Shown: positions 19,374-28,062 of the stretch, one piece after another | Layout: every line of letters begins with the position of its first letter | Numbering within the stretch: the stretch's first letter is position 1 | From: Gammaproteobacteria bacterium | GTDB taxonomy: Bacteria > Pseudomonadota > Gammaproteobacteria > Steroidobacterales > Rariloculaceae | Length of the DNA: 64,000 bases | Direction of reading: 5' to 3' | Assembly: GCA_017577365.1 (NCBI GenBank) | Contig: PKRJ01000010.1 | Location: forward strand, 1 to 64,000 | Made by a program: the position numbers and the translations under genes | Notes under the pieces: model-generated | The model's input: the letters and a program-made list of their open reading frames with translations, nothing else | Told to the model about the DNA's origin: nothing | Database searches by the model: none

Positions 19374-21320
19374 ATGCTCGAGCTTGCGCATCTCTTCGGC
19401 CCGACGGGGCTCCTCGCGCGGCAGCTGCCCGGTTTCACGTATCGAGAGGCGCAAGCCAGGATGGCCGAGATCGTCGCCGACGCGGTGGAGCGCGGCGCGC
19501 ACGTCGCGATCGAGGCCGGCACCGGGATCGGCAAGACGTTCGCGTATCTCGTGCCGGTGCTGCACAGCGGGCGCCGCGTGATCATCTCGACCGGCACGCG
19601 CACGCTGCAGGATCAGCTCTTCTCCCGGGATCTGCCGAGGCTCGGCCGCGTCTTCGGCCGGCCGGTCGACGTCGCGCTGCTGAAGGGCCGCAACAACTAT
19701 CTCTGCTGGCATCGGCTCGAGATCGCGCGCAACGGCGGACGCCTCGACGCCGCGGCCCTCGGGATGCTCGAGTCGATCCGCGCGTGGGCGATGGGGGGCG
19801 GAAGCGGCGACCTGACGGAGCTCGAAGACCTGCCCGAGCAGGACCCCTCGCGCGCGTGGATCACCTCGACGGTCGAGAGTTGCCTCGGCAGCCGCTGCGA
19901 TCATTTCGAGCGCTGCTTCGTCGTCGAGGCGAGGCGGCGCGCGCTCGCGGCCGACGTCGTGATCGTCAATCACCACTTGCTGCTCGCCGACCTCGCGCTC
20001 AAGGAGGCGGGGTTCGGCGAGCTCTTACCGGGCGCCGACGCGGTGATCGTCGACGAGGCGCATTTGCTGCCGGATATCGCACAACAGTTTTTCGGCGTCA
20101 GCGCGTCCAGCCGCGAGCTCGAGGCGCTCGCGCGCGACGCGATCGTCGAGGCGCGTGCCGCCGCGGCGCCGCTGCCCGCCGTCGAGGCGGCCGCGGATGC
20201 GTTGACGAAGGCCGCGGCCGATGCACGCGCCGCGGGATTCGGCGAGCCGCTCGGCCGGCAGCGCTGGTCGCCGGGCGGGCTCGATCCGCACGTCGAGCGA
20301 TGGCGGGAACGTCTCGCCGACCTCGACGCGGCGCTCGCCGACGCGCCCGCCACGACGGCGCTGATGAGGCTCAGGGAGCGCTGCGACGACGCCGCGGCCC
20401 GGCTCGCGCGGATCGCCGGCGCGGACGGAGCGGAAGGGCTCCGCTGGATCGAGCGCACGCAGCGCTCGATCAGCCTGCATTTCACGCCGCTCGCCGTCGG
20501 CGACGCGTTATCGGCCGCGATCGAGGCGCAGGGCGGCGCCTGGATATTCGCGTCCGCGACGCTCGCGGTCCGGGACGATTTCGGCCACTTCCTCCGGCGC
20601 ATCGGCCTGCCGGACACCGAGGCGCACGTGCTGCCGAGCCCGTTCGATTATCGCGAGAACGCGCGGCTCTATTTGCCGCAGGGCCTGCCGCCGCCGGCGA
20701 GCGACGATTACGTCGACGCGCTGATGACCGTCGTCTGGCCGCTCGTGCGTGCCGCGGGCGGCGGCGCGTTTCTGCTCTTCACGAGCTACCGCGCGCTCGG
20801 CGAGGCCGAGCGCTGGATCGAGCGGCATGGAGCGCCGGGGCCGGTCTACGTGCAGGGCAGCGGGCCGCGCAGTCGGCTGCTCGAGCAATTTCGCGCTGCC
20901 GGCGACGCGGTGCTGCTCGGGACCGGCAGCTTCTGGCAGGGGGTCGACGTCAAGGGGCCGGCGCTGCGGCTCGTCGTCATCGACAAGCTGCCGTTCGCGG
21001 TCCCGAGCGACCCTCTCGTGCAGGCGCGTATCGACGCGATTCGAAGGCAGGGCGGCGACCCGTTCGCCGACTCGCAGCTGCCGGAGGCGGTCCTCGCGCT
21101 GAAGCAGGGTGTCGGCCGGCTGATCCGCGATTTCGGCGACCGAGGTCTCGTCGTGCTCGGCGATCCGCGCGTGCGAACGCGCCCCTATGGCCGCGTGTTC
21201 CTCGAAAGCCTGCCGTCGATGCCGATCGTCGACGACTTCGACGATGCGCTGCGCTTCGCCTCGTCCCTCCGCCCCGCGGCCGCCCGGCCGGAAATGGGGT
21301 CGGACCCGGTTTCCGCTTAA
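19374..21320 (+). CDS. yoaA: DinG/XPD-family helicase YoaA
   Basis: 648-residue superfamily 2 DNA helicase with an iron-sulphur cluster. Motifs: Walker A EAGTGIGKT, Ia TGTRTLQDQL, four cluster cysteines (NYLCWHR, then ESCLGSRCDHFERC), the DEAH box VDEAHLL, and C-terminal GTGSFWQGVDVKG and QGVGRLIRD. E. coli YoaA unwinds damaged forks with the polymerase subunit HolC (chi). Adjacent tsaB reproduces the E. coli order yoaA-tsaB, which separates it from DinG. A TATAGT (19362-19367) ends only six bases before the ATG and there is no clear Shine-Dalgarno, so the message may be leaderless. The last codons lie in a GGGTC palindrome (21290-21314). Confidence 0.9.
   Translation: MLELAHLFGPTGLLARQLPGFTYREAQARMAEIVADAVERGAHVAIEAGTGIGKTFAYLVPVLHSGRRVIISTGTRTLQDQLFSRDLPRLGRVFGRPVDVALLKGRNNYLCWHRLEIARNGGRLDAAALGMLESIRAWAMGGGSGDLTELEDLPEQDPSRAWITSTVESCLGSRCDHFERCFVVEARRRALAADVVIVNHHLLLADLALKEAGFGELLPGADAVIVDEAHLLPDIAQQFFGVSASSRELEALARDAIVEARAAAAPLPAVEAAADALTKAAADARAAGFGEPLGRQRWSPGGLDPHVERWRERLADLDAALADAPATTALMRLRERCDDAAARLARIAGADGAEGLRWIERTQRSISLHFTPLAVGDALSAAIEAQGGAWIFASATLAVRDDFGHFLRRIGLPDTEAHVLPSPFDYRENARLYLPQGLPPPASDDYVDALMTVVWPLVRAAGGGAFLLFTSYRALGEAERWIERHGAPGPVYVQGSGPRSRLLEQFRAAGDAVLLGTGSFWQGVDVKGPALRLVVIDKLPFAVPSDPLVQARIDAIRRQGGDPFADSQLPEAVLALKQGVGRLIRDFGDRGLVVLGDPRVRTRPYGRVFLESLPSMPIVDDFDDALRFASSLRPAAARPEMGSDPVSA
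21290..21314. repeat. Short GGGGTC-type palindrome at the yoaA 3' end
   Basis: A 25-base imperfect palindrome, arms 21290-21301 and 21303-21314 with two mismatched positions, centred on GGGGTCGGACCC. It covers the last codons of yoaA, so the protein's C-terminal residues (EMGSDPVSA) are probably repeat-encoded. Related to sequences at 17342, 38216 and 61159. Confidence 0.5.
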
Positions 21321-21369
21321 ACTGCCCGGACGACCAGAGAAGGTGCGGTTTTCGGTTCCTCGCCAGGCC

Positions 21370-22056
21370 ATGCGGCTGCTCGCTATCGATACTTCGAGCC
21401 GAATCGGCTCCATTGCCCTGCTCGACGGCGACGACGTCGCCGAGCGATTCATCGCGACGCCCCGCGAGCAGGCCGATCTCGTCTTACCGCTGATCGACGA
21501 CGTGCTCGCATCGCGCGACGTTCGCCTCGAGGATCTCGATGCGTTCGTGCTCGGCCGCGGCCCCGGCTCGTTCACGGGTATTCGGATCGCCGCCTCGGTT
21601 CTGCAAGGGCTCGCGTTCGCCGCCGAGCGGCCCGTCGTTTCCGTGTCGAGTCTCGAGGCGCTCGCGCAGCGCGCGTGGCGAGAGCTCGGGATCGAAGATG
21701 CGCTCGTGTGCGTCGACGCTCGCATGCAAGAGGTCTATCTCGCGCGTTACGTCGTGCGCGCCGGCCGCGCGACGCTCGTCGGCGAGGAGCGGCTCGTGTC
21801 GCCGAGCGACGTCGCTGCGCCTCACGATCCCCCGCCTTCGGCGGGCGGATGGTCCGCGGTGGGCGATGGTTTTGGAACGTACCGCGACGCGCTCGCGCCG
21901 GTGCTGGCCTGCGCGTCTTCCGTCGTGCCGGATCTCGTCCCGTCCGCACGTGATCTGCTCGTGGGAGGCAGCGCCGAGCTCGCGGCCGGCCGGACGCTCG
22001 CCCCCGAGGCCGCTTTGCCCGTGTATCTGCGCGACGAGAACGCGTGGCGCAAATAG
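21370..22056 (+). CDS. tsaB: tRNA threonylcarbamoyladenosine biosynthesis protein TsaB
   Basis: A 228-residue ASKHA-fold protein needed, with TsaD and TsaE, to put the threonylcarbamoyl group on A37 of ANN-decoding tRNAs. Family motifs: start MRLLAIDTSSRIGSIAL, LGRGPGSFTGIRIAASVLQGLAF (the signature), and VCVDARMQEVYLA. Length is that of E. coli TsaB (231). ATG at 21370 gives the expected N-terminus. It follows yoaA by 49 bases and is probably cotranscribed. The stop codon is followed after only two bases by the 120-bp palindromic element that separates it from phoB. Confidence 0.93.
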   Translation: MRLLAIDTSSRIGSIALLDGDDVAERFIATPREQADLVLPLIDDVLASRDVRLEDLDAFVLGRGPGSFTGIRIAASVLQGLAFAAERPVVSVSSLEALAQRAWRELGIEDALVCVDARMQEVYLARYVVRAGRATLVGEERLVSPSDVAAPHDPPPSAGGWSAVGDGFGTYRDALAPVLACASSVVPDLVPSARDLLVGGSAELAAGRTLAPEAALPVYLRDENAWRK

Positions 22057-22058
22057 GC

Positions 22059-22183
22059 GCGAGGTGGACCCGATGCTGTGGGCCTTCGCGGCAGCGTGCG
22101 AGCCATGGATCGCGAGCCCGCAGCGCACGGGGAAGCGCCTGCAGCGGTGCCGCGAAGGCCCACAGCATCGGGGTCCACCTCGC
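22059..22183. repeat. Palindromic element A (about 125 bp) between tsaB and phoB
   Basis: Near-perfect inverted repeat: arms 22059-22093 and 22148-22183 match except for one inserted C, enclosing a 54-base loop. The loop starts GCGT and holds GAGCCATGGAT, which corresponds to the CGTC + stem + AGGGAT + stem core of elements B and C (39053, 55348). No gene lies inside. Its inner arm end shares GGCCTTCGCGG with element B. As RNA it would form a long rod after tsaB and may act as a transcript end or stabiliser. No flanking target duplication is obvious. Confidence 0.75.
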
Positions 22184-22189
22184 CAGGGA

Positions 22190-22207
22190 CCGTCACCGCG
22201 ATGTAAC
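22190..22207 (+). promoter_or_regulatory. Possible Pho box upstream of phoB
   Basis: CCGTCAC (22190-22196) and ATGTAAC (22201-22207) are two 7-base units, 4 bases apart, matching the PhoB direct repeat CTGTCAT at 5 and 4 positions, ending 15 bases before the phoB ATG. PhoB commonly activates its own operon. The match is imperfect, and it sits only seven bases beyond palindromic element A. Confidence 0.4.
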
Positions 22208-22221
22208 AATGTGAAGCTTTA

Positions 22222-22950
22222 ATGACGCTGCCCCGAGCGGATCGGAAGTCGGTATCGGTGTCGGACAAGCGAGTGCTCGTCGTCGAGGACGAGGAACCGA
22301 TCAGGGAAATGATGCGATTCCGCCTCGGGCGGGCGGGATACGACGTGACCGAGGCAGCGAACGGCGCCGACGCTCGCGCCGCGATCGCCGATCGCAGGCC
22401 GGACGTGATCGTCATGGACTGGATGCTGCCGGATATCAGCGGGCTCGAGCTGACTCGGCAGCTGAAGCGCGATCCCGCGACGCGCGAGATTCCGATCATC
22501 ATGGTCACCGCGCGCGCTCAAGAGGACGATCGCGTGGCGGGCCTCGAAGGCGGCGCGGACGACTATGTCGTGAAGCCGTTCTCGTTCCGCGAGCTCGCGG
22601 CAAGGATCAAGGCCGTGATGCGGCGCGCCGCGCTCGACGACGACGAGGTGCTCGTGGCCGGTCGGCTCGTTCTCGATCCGGCCAGCCATCGCGTCACGAT
22701 CGACGGCGTCGAAGTCGCGCTCGCGCCGACGGAGTTTCGGCTGCTCAAGTTCTTAATGCAGCACCCGGATCGCGTCTTCAGTCGTGCACAGCTCCTCGAT
22801 CGAGTCTGGGGCGGCAACGTCTACATCGAGGAGCGGACGGTCGACGTTCACGTGCGCCGCCTGCGTCAAGCGCTCGGCCCTCATGGATACGATAAACTCA
22901 TCCGTACCGTCCGCGGCGCCGGCTACGGCTTTTCGCCCGATCGCGCGTGA
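22222..22950 (+). CDS. phoB: Phosphate regulon response regulator PhoB
   Basis: OmpR/PhoB-type regulator of 242 residues. The receiver domain has the acidic pocket VVEDEE, phosphoacceptor in VIVMDWMLPD and the Lys of YVVKPFS; the C-terminal winged helix has VALAPTEFRLLKFLMQHPDRVFSRAQLLD (wording of PhoB) and RTVDVHVRRLRQAL. Phosphorylated PhoB binds Pho boxes and turns on phosphate uptake. ATG at 22222 gives 12 residues more than the GTG at 22258, which begins VSDKRVLVVEDE, the usual PhoB start; either is possible. Its TGA overlaps the GTG of phoR. Confidence 0.93.
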   Translation: MTLPRADRKSVSVSDKRVLVVEDEEPIREMMRFRLGRAGYDVTEAANGADARAAIADRRPDVIVMDWMLPDISGLELTRQLKRDPATREIPIIMVTARAQEDDRVAGLEGGADDYVVKPFSFRELAARIKAVMRRAALDDDEVLVAGRLVLDPASHRVTIDGVEVALAPTEFRLLKFLMQHPDRVFSRAQLLDRVWGGNVYIEERTVDVHVRRLRQALGPHGYDKLIRTVRGAGYGFSPDRA

Positions 22951-24272
22951 AACTTCCTCAGCGGTGGACATCGCAGCTTGGCTTGCTCGCCGCGTGGCTC
23001 GGCGGTGCCGTGCTGCTCGGCCTGTGGTTCGGCGCGATCAGCTGGTGGCTCGTCGCCGCGCTCGCGCTCTACGTCGCGCACGTGCTGCGGCAGGTCTACA
23101 TGCTCGACCGCGTGCTGTTTGGCGAGAAGCGCGCGCCGAGCTTCGAGACGCGAGGGCTCTGGGCGGAGCTCTTGGCGCGCGTGGAGAAGATCCGCGCGAA
23201 GGCGCGCAGCCGCAAGAAGAAATATCACCGCCTGCTGCGCGAAGTGTGGGAGAGCACGGGGGCGCTTCGCGACGGCGGCATCATTCTGAATGCCGATCAC
23301 GAGATCCTCTGGTGCAATCCGGCCGCGACGACCTTGCTCGGTCTCGACCCCGCACGGGATATCGGCAACCGCATCGACAACCTCGTTCGGCACCCGGATT
23401 TCGTGCGTTATCTGACCGCGCCGAAGGGCGAAGAGGTGACGATCCCGTCGCCGGTCCGGCAGGACGCGTGGCTCGCGATCACGATCATCCCGTATGGGCA
23501 GAACCAGCGGCTCGCGATCGCGCGCGACGTCACGCGGCAAGTGAAGCTCGAGACGATGCGGCGCGATTTCGTCGCGAACGCGTCGCACGAGCTGAGGTCG
23601 CCGTTGACGGTGATTCGCGGCTATCTCGACGCGCTCGACGAGGACGGGGAATTGCCGAAGGGGCTCGAGGCTCCGGTCGCCGAGATGCGGCGCCAGGCGG
23701 ATCGTATGACGCAGATCCTCGAGGATCTGATCGAGCTCACGCGGCTCGAGTCGGCCGAGCCGGCCGCGCCGAAGGAGCTCGTCGACGTTGCGGCGCTGCT
23801 CGGACGGATCGTCGAGGAGCTCGCGCGGAGCGCCGAGGGACGCACTCTTGAGCTTCATCTCGAGACCGACCTCGCGCTGCTTGGCAGCGAATCGGAGCTC
23901 CACTCGGTCTTCTACAATCTGATCCACAACGCGGTGCGTTTCACGCCGCCGCCCGGACGGATCGACGTCACGTGGCGTGCGAGCGGCGAGGGGGCGGAGC
24001 TCTCGGTGAAGGATACCGGCATCGGCATCCCCGAGGATCAGGTCCCGCGGATCACCGAGCGCTTCTATCGAGTCGATCCCGGCCGTTCGCGCGCGACGGG
24101 CGGCACGGGGCTCGGCCTCTCGATCGTCAAGCACGCGCTGCAACGGCACGGCGCGACGCTCGCGATCGAGAGTCGCGAGGGTGAAGGCAGCACGTTCACG
24201 TGCCGTTTCCCGCCGGAGAGGATCGCGAGGCGCGGCGGCTCGGAACGCGCACCCGGACGGGCGGTCATATAA
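22947..24272 (+). CDS. phoR: Phosphate regulon sensor histidine kinase PhoR
   Basis: 441-residue kinase that phosphorylates PhoB when periplasmic phosphate falls. Two membrane segments near the N-terminus (about 10-27 and 29-46) with almost no periplasmic loop, then a charged linker, a PAS domain (about 105-205; DGGIILNADHEILWCNPAA), the H-box ASHELRSPLTVIRGYLD, N-box NLIHNAVRFTPPPG, G1 DTGIGIPEDQ and G2 GGTGLGLSIVKHALQRHG. This lay-out, without a sensory periplasmic domain, is PhoR-specific and fits signal input through PstB/PhoU. The GTG start overlaps the phoB stop (GTGA). Confidence 0.93.
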   Translation: MKLPQRWTSQLGLLAAWLGGAVLLGLWFGAISWWLVAALALYVAHVLRQVYMLDRVLFGEKRAPSFETRGLWAELLARVEKIRAKARSRKKKYHRLLREVWESTGALRDGGIILNADHEILWCNPAATTLLGLDPARDIGNRIDNLVRHPDFVRYLTAPKGEEVTIPSPVRQDAWLAITIIPYGQNQRLAIARDVTRQVKLETMRRDFVANASHELRSPLTVIRGYLDALDEDGELPKGLEAPVAEMRRQADRMTQILEDLIELTRLESAEPAAPKELVDVAALLGRIVEELARSAEGRTLELHLETDLALLGSESELHSVFYNLIHNAVRFTPPPGRIDVTWRASGEGAELSVKDTGIGIPEDQVPRITERFYRVDPGRSRATGGTGLGLSIVKHALQRHGATLAIESREGEGSTFTCRFPPERIARRGGSERAPGRAVI

Positions 24273-24273
24273 T
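24268..24273 (+). promoter_or_regulatory. -10 consensus (TATAAT) at the phoR/phoU junction
   Basis: A perfect TATAAT overlaps the phoR stop codon, 46 bases before the phoU ATG, and could give phoU a promoter of its own within the phoBRU run. There is no matching -35 at the right distance, so it may be chance. Confidence 0.25.
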
Positions 24274-24318
24274 CCCCCGAAACGCAAGGTCCGCGTCTCG
24301 CGGCAGGAGCAGGCGGCG

Positions 24319-25059
24319 ATGGAAGTCGAAGATCTCGGGCACCACATTTCGCGTCGCTTCAACGAGGATCTCGAGCGCGTCCGCAACTCCGTGCTGACGA
24401 TGGGCGGACTCGTCGAGGAGCAGCTCGCTCGCGGGATGCGCGCGCTCGCCGAAGGCAATAGCGAGCTCGGTCTCAAGGTCGCCGAGGACGACGACAAGGT
24501 CAACCGCATGGAGGTCAGCATCGACGAGGAGTGCAGCCGGATCCTCGCGACGCGCGCGCCGACGGCGGGCGACCTGCGCCTGATCATCGCCGTGATCAAG
24601 ACCATCACCGATCTCGAGCGTATCGGCGACGAGGCGGAGAAGATCGGCGTGCTGGCCGCGCGGCTCGCGACGGTCGAGCGTCCGTCGACGAACTATCGCG
24701 AGCTCCGCAACCTCGCGGGGCACGTTCAGGAGATGCTGCGCGGCGCGCTCGACGCGTTCGCGCGTCTCGATGCGGACGCGGCGCTCGCGGTCGTGAAGGC
24801 CGACGATATCGTCGACGAGGAGTACGAGGCGATCACGCGTCAGGGCATCACGTTCATGATCGAGGACCCGCGCACGATCTCGCGGGTCATGGATACGATG
24901 TGGGTCGCGCGCGCGCTCGAGCGCATCGGCGATCATGCGAAGAATATCTGCGAGTACGTGATCTACATGGTGCACGGCAAGGATTTGCGCTATACCGATC
25001 TCGCACATATCGAGGCCGAGGTGCGTGAAGCGGCGCGTCGGCGGGAGACTCAGTCTTGA
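24319..25059 (+). CDS. phoU: Phosphate-specific transport accessory protein PhoU
   Basis: A 246-residue all-helical protein of two PhoU repeats, with the metal-binding acidic motifs around VSIDEECSRILATRAPTAGDLR and KADDIVDEEYEAI ... ARALERIGDHAKNICEYVIY. PhoU links the Pst transporter to PhoR and holds the Pho regulon off when phosphate is plentiful. In enteric bacteria phoU ends the pst operon; here it follows phoBR, 4.7 kb... away from pstB by dsbB, dapE and pstSCA. The TGA overlaps the TTG of dsbB. Confidence 0.94.
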   Translation: MEVEDLGHHISRRFNEDLERVRNSVLTMGGLVEEQLARGMRALAEGNSELGLKVAEDDDKVNRMEVSIDEECSRILATRAPTAGDLRLIIAVIKTITDLERIGDEAEKIGVLAARLATVERPSTNYRELRNLAGHVQEMLRGALDAFARLDADAALAVVKADDIVDEEYEAITRQGITFMIEDPRTISRVMDTMWVARALERIGDHAKNICEYVIYMVHGKDLRYTDLAHIEAEVREAARRRETQS

Positions 25060-25595
25060 ATGCAATCGCGGAACGGGCTTCTGGCCGCGGGCTCTTCGGG
25101 ACGCGGCGCGGGCGAAGACTCTTGAACGCCGCCGGCGCGGCTGCGGTCGTCGGGCTCATGGCGTACGCGCTCTATCAGCAGCACGTCGTCGGCCTCGAGC
25201 CGTGCCCGCTGTGCATCTTCCAGCGCGTCGCGATGATCGCGCTCGGCGTCGTATTCGCGGTCGCGGCGCTCCACGCGCCGGTCGGACGCGGCGCTCGCGT
25301 CTACGGCGCGCTCGGCACGGTCGTGGCGCTGGCCGGGATCGGCATCGCCGGCCGGCACGTATATCTTCAGAACCTGCCGCCCGAAGCCGTGCCGGCATGC
25401 GGACCGGGGCTCGACTACATGCTCGAGGTCTTCCCGCTGACCGAAACGCTGCGCATGGTCTTCACCGGCTCGGGCGAGTGCGCCGAGATCGATTGGACGT
25501 TCATCGGCTTGAGCATGCCGGCCTGGGTGCTGATCTGGTTCGTGCTGCTCGGCGCGCTCGCCGTCGGCGCGAACTGGGGCCGCGTCTCGCGCTGA
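25056..25595 (+). CDS. dsbB: Disulfide bond formation protein B
   Basis: 179-residue inner-membrane oxidase that reoxidises DsbA and passes electrons to quinone. Four membrane helices are apparent; the first periplasmic loop has the CPLC redox pair (EPCPLCIFQR), followed by the conserved Arg, and the second loop has the other pair (PACGPG and GSGECAEIDW). The start is a TTG overlapping the phoU stop (TTGA), consistent with translational coupling; about 20 basic residues precede the first helix. It converges with dapE across a 36-base gap in which I see no clear terminator. Confidence 0.93.
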   Translation: MNAIAERASGRGLFGTRRGRRLLNAAGAAAVVGLMAYALYQQHVVGLEPCPLCIFQRVAMIALGVVFAVAALHAPVGRGARVYGALGTVVALAGIGIAGRHVYLQNLPPEAVPACGPGLDYMLEVFPLTETLRMVFTGSGECAEIDWTFIGLSMPAWVLIWFVLLGALAVGANWGRVSR

Positions 25596-25631
25596 CCCGG
25601 CCCCGCGCTCCGACCGTCCTCGAAGCGAACG

Positions 25632-26768
25632 CTACCGCCCGAGCAGCAAGCGCTCCGCGATCCGAAAATACATCCGCTCGAGCCGCACGAGGTCCTCGAT
25701 CGCGACTTCCTCGTTGACCTTGTGGATCGTCGCGTTCACCGGCCCGAGCTCGACGACGTCGATCCCGTACGGCGCGATGTAGCGTCCGTCCGACGTTCCG
25801 CCGCTCGTCGAGAGCTCGGGATCGAGGCCCGTCTCCTCTTTGACGGCCGCGCTCACGGCTTCGGTGAGCTTGCCGGGTTTCGTCAGGAACGGCTCTCCGG
25901 CGATCCGCCAACGGATCTCGTAATCGATGCCGAGCCGTTTCAGCTCCTGCTCGACCCGCTCGGCGAGCGTCGCGGCCGTCCACACGGTCGAGTAGCGGAA
26001 ATTGAAGCGGCACTTCAGCTCGCCCGGCACGACGTTCGGCGCGCCGGCGTCGGAGTGCACATTGACCATCTGGAACGAGGTCGGCGGGAAATGCTCGTTG
26101 CCCCGATCCATCGGCTCGCGCGTGATCGCCGCGACGAAACGCGCGAACGCGTGCATCGGATTCTCGGCGGCGAGCGGGTAGGCGACGTGACCCTGCACAC
26201 CGCGAATCGTCAGGAAGCCGGTGAGCGAGCCGCGTCGGCCGATGCGCACGGTATCGCCGAGCCGCTCGCTGCTCGACGGCTCGCCGACGATGCAGTACTC
26301 GAAGAGCTCGCCGCGCTCGGCGAGCCGTTGCATGACCTTCTTCGTGCCGTCCTCGGCGACGCCTTCCTCGTCGCTCGTGATGAGCAAGGCGATCGAGCCG
26401 GGAGCGTCCGGATACGTGCGGACGAAGCGCTCCGCGGCTTTGATCATCGCGGCCAGGCTGCCCTTCATGTCCGCGGCGCCGCGTCCGATCAGCCGGCCGT
26501 CGCGCACCGTCGCCGAGAACGGCGGGACGCTCCACTGATCCTCGGGGCCCGGCGGCACGACGTCGGTATGGCCGGCGAAGACGACGCAGGGTTTGCCGTC
26601 GCCGTGCCTGAGCCAGACGTTGTCGACGTTGCCGAAACGCATGTGCTCGGCTTCGAAGCCCGACGGGGCGAGCTCCTCGGCGATCAGCGCCTGGCAGCCC
26701 GCGTCCTCCGGTGTGACCGACGGGCGCTCGATGAGCGCGCGGGCGAGGTCTAGGAGATCGACGCTCAC
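25632..26768 (-). CDS. dapE: Succinyl-diaminopimelate desuccinylase
   Basis: 378-residue M20-family zinc amidase that frees LL-diaminopimelate in the succinylase branch of lysine and peptidoglycan synthesis. Metal and catalytic motifs: GHTDVVPPGPEDQW (His and catalytic Asp), GRGAADMKGSLAAM (bridging Asp), SDEEGVAEDGTK (catalytic Glu-Glu), VGEPSSS, and the C-terminal ELGPVNATIHKVNE with the last His. The GTG at 26768 gives the standard start VSVDLLDLARALIERPS; the frame extends upstream but into the pstS promoter region. Its partner dapD lies at 46571 in the same window. It divides the two parts of the Pho regulon. Confidence 0.95.
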   Translation of the reverse strand: MSVDLLDLARALIERPSVTPEDAGCQALIAEELAPSGFEAEHMRFGNVDNVWLRHGDGKPCVVFAGHTDVVPPGPEDQWSVPPFSATVRDGRLIGRGAADMKGSLAAMIKAAERFVRTYPDAPGSIALLITSDEEGVAEDGTKKVMQRLAERGELFEYCIVGEPSSSERLGDTVRIGRRGSLTGFLTIRGVQGHVAYPLAAENPMHAFARFVAAITREPMDRGNEHFPPTSFQMVNVHSDAGAPNVVPGELKCRFNFRYSTVWTAATLAERVEQELKRLGIDYEIRWRIAGEPFLTKPGKLTEAVSAAVKEETGLDPELSTSGGTSDGRYIAPYGIDVVELGPVNATIHKVNEEVAIEDLVRLERMYFRIAERLLLGR

Positions 26769-26916
26769 GGCCGGCGCTCCTGTAAGTCGTGGACGAGCTT
26801 CTCTTTCGAAGCCTTTGAACCGTCGAGACTTGCTTGGAATCGATGCCTCGCGCGGCGCCCGGCGCCGTGTCCGTTGAAACCTTTCCGTAACATTTCGCCC
26901 ATACCTTTTGCGCGTG

Positions 26917-28041
26917 ATGCGAGCCGACTCATCCCTGTTCGTGCGCGCGGGCCGCAAGGCCGGGCGCGCCGCGGGACGGCGGACGGCCCGAGCCCGCCGG
27001 CGCGGCCTCGCGGCCGCGGCCCTGCTCGCGGCCGTCGTGACGGCCGCGCAAGGGCAGACCGCCCGCGACTATATCAGTATCGTCGGGTCCTCGACGGTCT
27101 ATCCCTTCGCGACGGTGGTCGCCGAGCGCTTCGGGCGAGCGACGCGCTTCAAGACGCCGAAGATCGAGGCCACCGGCAGCGGCGGCGGCATCAAGCTGTT
27201 CTGCAACGGGATCGGCGTGCGCCATCCCGACATCGTGAACTCGTCGCGGCGCATCAAGCCTTCCGAGATCGAGAACTGCCGGCGCCACGGCGTCGACGAT
27301 ATCGTCGAGATCGTGATCGGCTACGACGGCATCGTGCTCGCGACGTCGCGGAAAGCGCCGCCGATGTCGCTGACGCTGCCGCAAGTTTATCTCGCGCTCG
27401 CGAAGCGCGTTCCGGATCCTTCGGGCGCGGGCCGGCTCGTGCCCAACCCGTATCGGACCTGGGCCGATATCGACCCGTCTTTGCCGGCCGCGAGGATCGA
27501 GGTGCTCGGCCCGCCGCCGACGTCGGGGACGCGCGACGCGTTTCTCGAGCTCGCGATGGAAGGCGGGTGCGACGCGTTCGAGCCGATCCGCGCGCTCGAT
27601 CCCGGCGAGCGGCTCGCCGCGTGCCACACGATCCGGGAGGACGGCGGCTACATCGAAGCCGGGGAGAACGACAACCTGATCGTGCAGAAGCTCGACGCGA
27701 ATCCGTCGGCCGTCGGCATCTTCGGCTACAGCTTCATGGACCAGAACGGCGATCGGGTGAGACCCATCGCGATCGACGGGATCGAGCCGACGTTCGACAG
27801 CATCGCCGACGGCCGCTATCCGATCGCGAGACCGCTCTACTTCTACGTGAAAAAGGCGCACGTCGGCGTGATTCCCGGTATCGAGGGGTATCTCCGCGAG
27901 TTCATCAGCGAAAGCGCGGCCGGCGATTTCGGCTACCTCTCGGAGCTCGGCCTCGTGCCGCTCCGCGATCGAGAGCGGCTGCGCATGCTCGAGCGCGTCG
28001 AAACGCTCGAGCCGCTGACGCTGTCCGCGCTCGCGCCGTAG
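26917..28041 (+). CDS. pstS: Phosphate ABC transporter substrate-binding protein PstS
   Basis: 374-residue periplasmic protein that binds inorganic phosphate for the Pst importer. A long arginine-rich N-region (MRADSSLFVRAGRK...) is followed by a hydrophobic core and a cleavage point near TAAQGQ. Binding-site segments: VGSSTVYPFATVVAERF, TGSGGGIKLFC, DIVNSSRRIK and GPPPTSGTRDAF, the last three holding the Ser/Thr/Asp/Arg that grip phosphate. Family members of this length (with ENDNLIVQKL near the C-end) form a distinct PstS branch of marine and soil proteobacteria. ATG 26917 is used; GTG 26914 or TTG 26908 are possible. A poor Pho-box-like repeat (CCGTAAC, CGCCCAT) lies at 26885-26902. Confidence 0.9.
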   Translation: MRADSSLFVRAGRKAGRAAGRRTARARRRGLAAAALLAAVVTAAQGQTARDYISIVGSSTVYPFATVVAERFGRATRFKTPKIEATGSGGGIKLFCNGIGVRHPDIVNSSRRIKPSEIENCRRHGVDDIVEIVIGYDGIVLATSRKAPPMSLTLPQVYLALAKRVPDPSGAGRLVPNPYRTWADIDPSLPAARIEVLGPPPTSGTRDAFLELAMEGGCDAFEPIRALDPGERLAACHTIREDGGYIEAGENDNLIVQKLDANPSAVGIFGYSFMDQNGDRVRPIAIDGIEPTFDSIADGRYPIARPLYFYVKKAHVGVIPGIEGYLREFISESAAGDFGYLSELGLVPLRDRERLRMLERVETLEPLTLSALAP

Positions 28042-28062
28042 CGGCATGCGCCGTCTCGACCG

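Noticed and set aside
22084..22150. Small gene inside palindromic element A (an ATG lies in the loop)
   Set aside because: The frame is an artefact of the palindrome, without ribosome site or similarity to any protein.
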